Positions 59,281 to 64,000 of a stretch of 64,000 nucleotides of DNA are shown here, piece after piece (position 1 is the first letter of the stretch; every line of letters begins with the position of its first letter). The notes below the pieces were generated by a model. That model was not told where the DNA came from and made no database searches. It worked only from the letters and a program-made list of their open reading frames with translations. Location of the stretch: positions 434,001 through 498,000 of the forward strand of contig NZ_VRLV01000003.1 in assembly GCF_009760925.1 (NCBI RefSeq). Direction: 5' to 3'. A program made the translations under genes and the position numbers. The DNA is from Nonomuraea typhae. Lineage in GTDB: Bacteria > Actinomycetota > Actinomycetes > Streptosporangiales > Streptosporangiaceae.

Positions 59281-59425
59281 CAGAACGCGCTGGGGCTTAA
59301 ACCCTGCAGGACGCACTGGGGCTTGAGCCCCTGCAGGACGCGCTGGGCTTAAGCCCCTCCAGGACGCGCTGGGCTTAAGCCCCTCCAGGACGCGCTGGGC
59401 TTAAGCCCCTCCAGGACGGGCTGGG
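59281..59425. repeat. 26-bp tandem repeat with palindromic core
   Basis: Units: 59281-59306, 59307-59333 (27 bp), then three identical 26-bp units at 59334, 59360 and 59386, and a partial unit to 59425. Each unit has a GGGCTTAAGCCC-like core, a self-pairing 12-mer, so RNA from either strand forms a series of hairpins. It lies in the convergent gap between the SARP and OmpA genes. Confidence 0.9.
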
Positions 59426-59432
59426 AAGTCAA

Positions 59433-59472
59433 GGCACCCGGGCACGCAGTCTCCTGGGCGTGCCCGGGTGCC
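59433..59472. terminator. 15-bp-stem hairpin between convergent genes
   Basis: GGCACCCGGGCACGC (59433-59447) pairs perfectly with 59458-59472 around a 10-nt loop. No long T-tract; a bidirectional terminator following the tandem repeats is the simplest reading. Confidence 0.6.
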
Positions 59473-59539
59473 GGCCGATCGCTTCTCCCGTGGGCCGCAC
59501 GGTGGAGGGGGGCGATCGGGGCTTCGTGGCCGGATGGCC

Positions 59540-60948
59540 TCACCCGTCGGTGATCTGGGCCTCGAGCGGCCGGCCGTACCCGGCGAGGTGGACCTTGATG
59601 GAGGTGACCGACGGGTCGGGCGCGGGCAGGAGGCCCCAGAGCGTGACCTCCGCCCCGGCGGGAAGCTCGTCGAGCCCGTCCGGCGCGAAGGTGGGGCTGA
59701 GGGTGCCGACGAAGTCGAAGTAGGTGGGCTCGGCGAAGCCGCACAGGTCGTGGCGGGCCGCGGCGGAGGTGGCGGCCAGCTGGCCGGTGGTCAGCTGCTT
59801 GGGCGTGAAGTGGTTCTCGTACGGCAGCGGCGCGGCCTGTCCGCCGGGGTTGGCGACCTTCACCTGTGCCAGCACGTAGCCCGACAGGCGGCGCACGGAC
59901 TCCACCTCGGCCCGCAGGCCGGACAGCTCGTCCCCGGTGGCGGGCACCGGGGCCGGTTCACCGGAGCGACTGTCGACGCGGATCTCCACGCGCCGGTTCT
60001 TGGCCCGGCCCGCCGGGTCGTCGCCCCCGCCGGCCGTGGTGTTGGGGCGACCGGCTTGCGTTCGCCGTGGCCGGCGGCCTGGTAGGTGAAGCCGTCCCCG
60101 AGAACCGGCCGCAGCTCCCGGGCGACCGCCTCGGCCCGCTGCTCCGACAGCGTCTGGTTGGCCGCGTCGCCGCCCACGGCGTCGGTGTGCCCCTCGACGG
60201 TGACGGTGCCGGAACCGGCGGCGACACGTGCGCCCAGGGCCGCGATGGCCGACGTGGCCGCAGGCGACAGGCGGGCGCTGCCGAACGCGAACAGCACGTC
60301 GCTGGGCAGCCGGAACGTCTCGTTCCCGCCCTCGCTCACCTTGCAGACCAGCGCTCCCGTGCTCCCTTCCGCGTGCGGGCCGCGCAGGGCGGGATCGTCC
60401 TCCGGCGTACCGCTGCCGATCGGCACCATGACCGGCAGCAGCCCGTTGAGCGCGACGAGCAGCTCGCTGGTGTCCCCGGGCGGCGCGGCGAACACCGCCG
60501 TCACCCGGGCCGTGCCGCCGGGCTCGATATCGGCGTCCTCGCTGATCCGGTCCGCGCCCATCAGCCCGTAGGCGGCGCCCTTCTGGGGGTCGATCAGCGC
60601 CAGGAGCCGTTCACGGCCTTCCAGCCCGAGCTCGCCGGGCGAGATGTCCTCGTCGGTGCCGTTGTAGAGGTCGAACTGCAGCGCCAGTTCCCTGTCCCCC
60701 ACCCGGGTGAGCCGCATGTTCCGCCCCTCGACACGCAGCGCGGTGGAGACGGGCCCCGTGCTCACGCCTCCCCCATCGGCGGCCGAAGCGCCGCCCGCTG
60801 GAGTGCTGACCGCGGGGGCAGGCCCGGACGAGGCGGGTTCTGCCGCCGGGTAACTCTCCTGGCGGGCCGCCTGCCGTACCGGTCCGCAGGCAGACACCCC
60901 GAGCACGAGCGCCACGCCCGCGGCCAGGCGTCTGGTGAGTGGAGTCAT
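59540..60948 (-). pseudogene. OmpA-family lipoprotein with a frameshift
   Basis: The ATG at 60948 begins a lipoprotein signal (MTPLTRRLAAGVALVLGVSACG, lipobox VSAC). A beta-rich N-terminal domain follows, then an OmpA C-terminal domain, LPSDVLFAFGSARLSPAATSAIAAL...VTVEGHTDAVGGDAANQTLSEQRAEAVA, which binds peptidoglycan. Near 60041-60044 the OmpA domain continues (VEIRVDSRSG) only in another minus-strand frame, ending at 59540. One base seems missing in the CCCCAAC stretch. The gene is either recently broken or has a sequencing error. The rest of the C-terminal domain (to LEAQITDG) is intact. Confidence 0.8.
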
Positions 60949-61030
60949 GACACCCACCGTGGCCGCCCCGCGTTCCACGGACATCTCACCCGCGTCTCAC
61001 GCCCGGGCACAAGGACCGACCGGCACAAAC

Positions 61031-61079
61031 GAGAGCAGTGCTCTTGACACAGCGGCTCTTTTTGGAGAGCATTGCTCTC
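61031..61079. promoter_or_regulatory. twin palindromic operators upstream of the DUF membrane protein
   Basis: Site 1, GAGAGCA-G-TGCTCTT (61031-61045), overlaps TTGACA (61044-61049). Site 2, GAGAGCA-T-TGCTCTC (61065-61079), covers the -10 region. Centres are 34 bp apart, about three turns. This is a typical TetR-family site layout; no regulator gene is nearby. Confidence 0.75.
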
Positions 61080-61110
61080 ATAACGGAGCGATGACCTCAA
61101 AGGAGACCCC

Positions 61111-61716
61111 ATGTCCGCCCCCCGCCTCACCTCCGCCGCCTTCGCCGCCACCGGCGTGATGTTCCTGCTCTACCCCGTCCTGCGCCCCTCCGGCGACGAC
61201 GCGGCGGCCATGGCCTCCACCGGCTGGGTCGTGGGCCATCTGGCGGCGATGCTCGGGTTCGTCCTGCTCGGCCTGGCCGTGCTCGGGCTGCACCAGATCC
61301 TCGGTGACCGCCTCTCCCTGCGCGCGGCGGTCGTGACCTGGATCGGGGCCGGGCTCACCCTGCCCTATTACGGCGCCGAGGATTTCGGTCTCTACGTCAT
61401 CGCCCAGCGCGCCCTTCGTGACGGCACTCCGGCGCTCATGGAACTGGCCGCGGAGTTCAGGCACGGCACCGTCCCGGTCACGATGTTCGCCGGAGGACTG
61501 CTGCTGCTGGGCGTCGGTGCGGTCATGGCCGCGGTCGCCGTGTGGCGCTCCGGGATTGTCGGGCGGTGGAGCGCGGTGCCGATGGCGGCCGGGTTCGCGC
61601 TGTTCATCCCGCAGTTCTTCGCCCCGGTCTACGCTCTCCGGGTCGCCCACGGGGTGCTCATCGCCCTGGGCGCGCTGTGGCTGGCCGTGGTCGTGTGGCG
61701 TTCGCGAACCGCGTGA
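61111..61716 (+). CDS. small membrane protein of unknown function
   Basis: A 201-residue protein with about six hydrophobic segments (for example 5-24, 43-62, 72-86, 125-145, 154-172, 178-195), resembling DUF998/DUF4386-type proteins. No enzyme motif. AGGAGA is 5 nt before the ATG at 61111. It is preceded by twin palindromes that overlap its promoter, so expression is likely switched by a TetR-family repressor located elsewhere. Confidence 0.65.
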   Translation: MSAPRLTSAAFAATGVMFLLYPVLRPSGDDAAAMASTGWVVGHLAAMLGFVLLGLAVLGLHQILGDRLSLRAAVVTWIGAGLTLPYYGAEDFGLYVIAQRALRDGTPALMELAAEFRHGTVPVTMFAGGLLLLGVGAVMAAVAVWRSGIVGRWSAVPMAAGFALFIPQFFAPVYALRVAHGVLIALGALWLAVVVWRSRTA

Positions 61717-61772
61717 AAGAAGAACTTCCCGTCGTTCCTGGCGGACAGCGCGATTGGATCACCCTCTGGATG

Positions 61773-61798
61773 GGAATCCCATCACGGTATCAAGCGTT
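61773..61798 (+). promoter_or_regulatory. SigR-type promoter of rbpA
   Basis: GGAAT (61773-61777) and GTT (61796-61798) are 18 bp apart, matching the GGAAT-N18-GTT form of the SigR (SigH in mycobacteria) thiol-stress promoter. rbpA is a known SigR target in Streptomyces, so this agrees with the gene's biology. Confidence 0.7.
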
Positions 61799-61818
61799 AG
61801 ACACCGTGGGAGACAGAC

Positions 61819-61836
61819 CCCCCAATTTCTTGGGGG
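61819..61836 (+). promoter_or_regulatory. hairpin in the rbpA 5' leader
   Basis: CCCCCAA-TTTC-TTGGGGG, a 7-bp stem, 21 nt before the start codon. No T-tract follows; it may affect translation or stability. Confidence 0.45.
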
Positions 61837-61857
61837 CCCTGTAGGAGGCATTAAGAC

Positions 61858-62202
61858 ATGGGCGAGCGCGCGCTTCGTGGCACCCGGCTCGGGGCAACCA
61901 GCTACGAGAACGACCGTAACACGGATCTGGCCCCGCGCCAGGAGGTGTCCTACACCTGTCCTAAGGGCCATCGCTTCGAGGTTCCGCTTGCCGCTGAGGC
62001 CGAGATCCCCGCGACCTGGGAGTGCCGCATGTGCGGCGCGACGGCGGTGCGCGTGGACGGCGAGCAACCGGAGTCGAAGAAGGCGAAGCCGCCGAGGACG
62101 CACTGGGACATGCTCCTGGAGCGGAGGTCCATCGAGGACCTGGAGGAGGTGCTCAACGAGAGGCTGGCCGTTCTTCGCGCCCAGCGTCGCAAGAGCGCCT
62201 GA
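61858..62202 (+). CDS. rbpA: RNA polymerase-binding protein RbpA
   Basis: A 114-residue protein. SYTCPKGHRFEVPLAAEAEIPATWECRMCG is the central zinc-binding core domain (three of the usual cysteines plus His visible), TRTHWDMLLERRSIEDLEEVLNERL the sigma-interacting C-terminus, and the start MGERALRGTRLGATSYENDRN the conserved N-terminal tail. RbpA stabilises the sigma-A/RNA polymerase open complex and affects rifampicin tolerance. GGAGG is 9 nt before the ATG. A SigR-like promoter and a strong terminator bracket it. Confidence 0.96.
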   Translation: MGERALRGTRLGATSYENDRNTDLAPRQEVSYTCPKGHRFEVPLAAEAEIPATWECRMCGATAVRVDGEQPESKKAKPPRTHWDMLLERRSIEDLEEVLNERLAVLRAQRRKSA

Positions 62203-62217
62203 CACAGTCTCACGGTG

Positions 62218-62250
62218 AAAGCCCCCGGGGTTTCTACCCCGGGGGCTTTT
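62218..62250 (+). terminator. intrinsic terminator after rbpA
   Basis: A perfect 13-bp stem (62218-62230 with 62237-62249) with loop TTTCTA and a TTTT tail. The minus-strand gene ending at 62234 shares the hairpin, so its stop lies inside it. Confidence 0.88.
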
Positions 62251-62740
62251 CGCGGCTCGAGCCGTTGAGAACGGGCACGCCGGTGTAGTCGGCCTCGGGC
62301 AGCTTGGCGATGGACCCGGCCCGCACCCGCTCGTAGGCGATCGTGCGCGGCCCGCCGTCGGCGGCGGGCGGGACCGCGAGGCAGCCCTCCCAGCCCTGCC
62401 GCCCCTCGGCGGTGAACGGCGCCCAGGCCAGCAAGAACGCCGGATTCCCGCCGGCCAGCACCATCGGCGGCATCCTCAGCGGCGCCGGATCCTCCTCGCC
62501 GGGCCCGGGCCGCGGCACGTCCGCATAGTCGGCGCCCGGCAGCCTGCCGAGCTCCCCGGCCGGCGCCCAGCGGTAGTTCAGCCCGTGAACGGCCTGGCCA
62601 CGCACGTCGACCTGCGACTGCGGGATGGCCAGCCGTCCCTCCCACCCGGCCGGGCCGCGCCGCCACGCGAGCAGGAACGCGGGAGTCTTGCCCAGATAGA
62701 GCAGCATCGGCGGCATTCGCAGCGGTTCGACATCATCCAC
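62234..62740 (-). CDS. uncharacterised protein with two tandem domains
   Basis: A 168-residue protein made of two related halves: EPLRMPPMLLYLGKTPAFLLAWRRGPAGWEGRLAIPQ...GRLPGADYADVP and APLRMPPMVLAGGNPAFLLAWAPF...GWEGCLAVPP...AKLPEADYTGVP, about 80 residues each. I do not recognise the family. No signal peptide or membrane helix. GTG at 62740 has TACTCT 7 nt upstream, suggesting a leaderless message. Its end overlaps the rbpA terminator. Confidence 0.65.
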   Translation of the reverse strand: MDDVEPLRMPPMLLYLGKTPAFLLAWRRGPAGWEGRLAIPQSQVDVRGQAVHGLNYRWAPAGELGRLPGADYADVPRPGPGEEDPAPLRMPPMVLAGGNPAFLLAWAPFTAEGRQGWEGCLAVPPAADGGPRTIAYERVRAGSIAKLPEADYTGVPVLNGSSREKPPG

Positions 62741-62773
62741 ACTGCGGAGAGTAGCCGGACGCTCCGACAGAAC

Positions 62774-63298
62774 CTAGACGTCGCGCTCCTCGCGCAGGAC
62801 CTCGCCGTGCACGACCTTCCCGCCGGGCGCGGAGCCGGACGTGGAGCCGGGCCTGGAGCCGGGCGCGGAGTCCGTGCCGGGCCGCTGGAAGGGCACCCCC
62901 AGGTTCGCGTACGGCGAAGCCGCCGCCATCGCCTTCATCCGGCGCGCGAAGAACCACGACCCCAGGCGGCGCATCATCGGCCGCGTGAACGGCAGCACGC
63001 ACAGGAACCCGAGCACGTCGGTCAGGAAGCCGGGCGTCAGCAGCAGGGCGCCGCCCACCAGGATGAGCCCGCCGTCGGCGAGCTCGCGCTCGGGCATGCG
63101 GCCGGACTGCAGCGTCTCCTGCAGCCGCCGCCAGGCCCGCCGGCCCTCCCTGCGCACGATCCAGGCGCCCAGGAGGCTGTCGGCGATCAGCAGGGCGACC
63201 GTGGGCCAGCCGCCGATCACCTGCCCTACCTGGATGAGCAGGAAGATCTCCAGGACGGGCACGACCAGGAAGGCCAGGAAGAGCAGGAGCCGGACCAT
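62774..63298 (-). CDS. fxsA: FxsA-family membrane protein
   Basis: A 174-residue protein with the FxsA pattern: VRLLLFLAFLVVPVLEIFLLIQVGQVIGGWPTVALLIADSLLGAWIVRREGRRAW, then GGLILVGGALLLTPGFLTDVLGFLCVLPFTR, giving about four membrane helices, and a polar tail. FxsA modulates phage exclusion in Escherichia coli; the actinobacterial role is unclear. GAGGA is 6 nt before the ATG at 63298. It lies 70 bp downstream of the polyprenol-mannose synthase gene on the same strand. Confidence 0.85.
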   Translation of the reverse strand: MVRLLLFLAFLVVPVLEIFLLIQVGQVIGGWPTVALLIADSLLGAWIVRREGRRAWRRLQETLQSGRMPERELADGGLILVGGALLLTPGFLTDVLGFLCVLPFTRPMMRRLGSWFFARRMKAMAAASPYANLGVPFQRPGTDSAPGSRPGSTSGSAPGGKVVHGEVLREERDV

Positions 63299-63340
63299 CG
63301 TTGTTCCTCATTCGGGCAGGCGGGGTTCACTGCACGGTAC

Positions 63341-63366
63341 AACGTCCGGGCCGCCCGAGGCGTTCC
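63341..63366 (-). promoter_or_regulatory. possible ECF-sigma promoter of fxsA
   Basis: On the minus strand GGAAC (63366-63362) and GTT (63343-63341) are 18 bp apart, resembling the SigR-type spacing at rbpA; the -35 is a weaker match. Confidence 0.35.
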
Positions 63367-63368
63367 GC

Positions 63369-64000
63369 TCAGCGGCGGCGGCGCAGACGGGACGGCAGGC
63401 CGGTGACGCCCCACAGGGTCACCCGCCACAACGCCTCCGAGATGATCTTCCCGCTCATCTTGCTCACCCCGTTGACCCGTTCGACGAAGGTGATGGGCAC
63501 CTCGCGGGCGCGCAGGCCGTTGCGGACGGTGCGCAGGGTGAGGTCGACCTGGAAGCAGTACCCCTGCGACTCCACGCCGGTGATGCCGACCTTCTCCAGG
63601 GTGGAGGCGCGGTAGGCGCGGAATCCCGCGGTGGCGTCGCGGATGGGCAGGCCCAGGATGAGGCGCACGTAGACGTTGGCGCCCCGGGACAGGAACTCGC
63701 GGTGGAAGGGCCAGTTGACGACCTTGCCGCCCGGCACCCAGCGCGAGCCGATGGCCAGGTCGGCGCCCTCGGCCAGCGCCTCCAGCAGCTTGGGCAGTTC
63801 CTCCGGCTGGTGGGAGCCGTCGGCGTCCATCTCGACGAGGACGTCGTAGCCCTCGTTCATGCCCCAGCGGAAGGCGGCGATGTAGGCGGCGCCGAGGCCC
63901 TGCTTGCCGGGCCGGTGCAGGACGTGGATGTGGTCGTCGGCGGCGGCCAGCCCGTCGGCGACCTCGCCGGTGCCGTCGGGGCTGTTGTCGTCGGCCACCA
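63369..64000 (-). CDS. polyprenol monophosphomannose synthase, partial
   Basis: A GT2-family glycosyltransferase entering from the right edge. [17 protein letters not shown] is the N-terminal DDxSPDG motif for GDP-sugar; [19 protein letters not shown] carries the DAD metal motif; [21 protein letters not shown] is near the C-terminus. It resembles the actinobacterial Ppm1/dolichol-phosphate-mannose synthase domain, which makes polyprenyl-phosphomannose for lipoarabinomannan or protein mannosylation. The start lies outside the window. The fxsA gene lies just downstream. Confidence 0.88.
   Translation of the reverse strand, partial: VADDNSPDGTGEVADGLAAADDHIHVLHRPGKQGLGAAYIAAFRWGMNEGYDVLVEMDADGSHQPEELPKLLEALAEGADLAIGSRWVPGGKVVNWPFHREFLSRGANVYVRLILGLPIRDATAGFRAYRASTLEKVGITGVESQGYCFQVDLTLRTVRNGLRAREVPITFVERVNGVSKMSGKIISEALWRVTLWGVTGLPSRLRRRR

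Noticed and set aside
59281..59425. CRISPR-like array
   Set aside because: Units are contiguous with no spacers, and the unit is palindromic; no cas genes are near.

Overview
The window is high-GC actinobacterial DNA, roughly 70 percent or more G+C by eye. GTG starts are frequent, and many -10 boxes sit 5-8 nt from the start codon, so many messages look leaderless. Marker genes include RbpA, an FxsA-family protein followed by a polyprenol-mannose synthase, a SARP/AfsR-type regulator, HelD and an extra clpP pair. I infer a filamentous actinomycete, probably of the Streptosporangiaceae, but I could not test this. No rRNA, tRNA, CRISPR array, integrase or transposase was seen, so this is chromosomal DNA with accessory operons, not a mobile island.

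Layout, 1-21 kb. The left edge holds a broken Ser/Thr kinase and a secreted SGNH hydrolase, then isochorismate synthase, a GNAT protein and purB. A MarR-controlled RND exporter follows, then helD, a secreted protein, an SDR enzyme, and a divergent CGNR zinc-finger regulator/SCO6745-like pair with a GNAT. Next are an ArsR/SRPBCC pair and a sulfatase module: PadR regulator, Cys-type sulfatase and MFS carrier, with a divergent formylglycine-generating enzyme that would activate the sulfatase.

Layout, 21-39.5 kb. A tightly coupled catabolic operon contains a YtcJ-like amidohydrolase, an oligopeptide-type ABC importer with a fused permease-ATPase, an AtzA-like amidohydrolase and a third amidohydrolase that looks truncated. 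Rhodanese, LysE/hydrolase/WYL-regulator genes and a TPR-AAA+ ATPase/TPR-membrane protein pair follow. A TauE exporter is next to a graveyard of three fused gene remnants (Lrp/AsnC, OppF tail, RidA).

Layout, 39.5-64 kb. Two NarL-type two-component systems flank a ClpP pair. Then come a DUF2268 protease with a MerR-type promoter, a pseudokinase-like membrane protein, a thioredoxin-reductase-like flavoprotein, a MoxR-DUF58-VWA operon, RNA methyltransferases, GDPD, an MFS carrier, an HxlR/NTF2-like pair, and a berberine-bridge-type oxidoreductase divergent from a SARP regulator. A 26-bp tandem hairpin repeat, a frameshifted OmpA-family lipoprotein gene, a membrane protein behind twin palindromic operators, rbpA with a SigR-like promoter, a duplicated-domain protein, fxsA and the polyprenol-mannose synthase close the window.

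The most informative non-coding signals are cis elements. Some pair with an adjacent regulator (MarR, HxlR, PadR, SARP). Others are operators or promoters with no local regulator (TetR-like twin site, MerR-type 19-bp-spacer promoter, LacI-like sites). The best candidate for an undescribed system is the TPR-AAA+/TPR-membrane pair at 33.5-36.2 kb.
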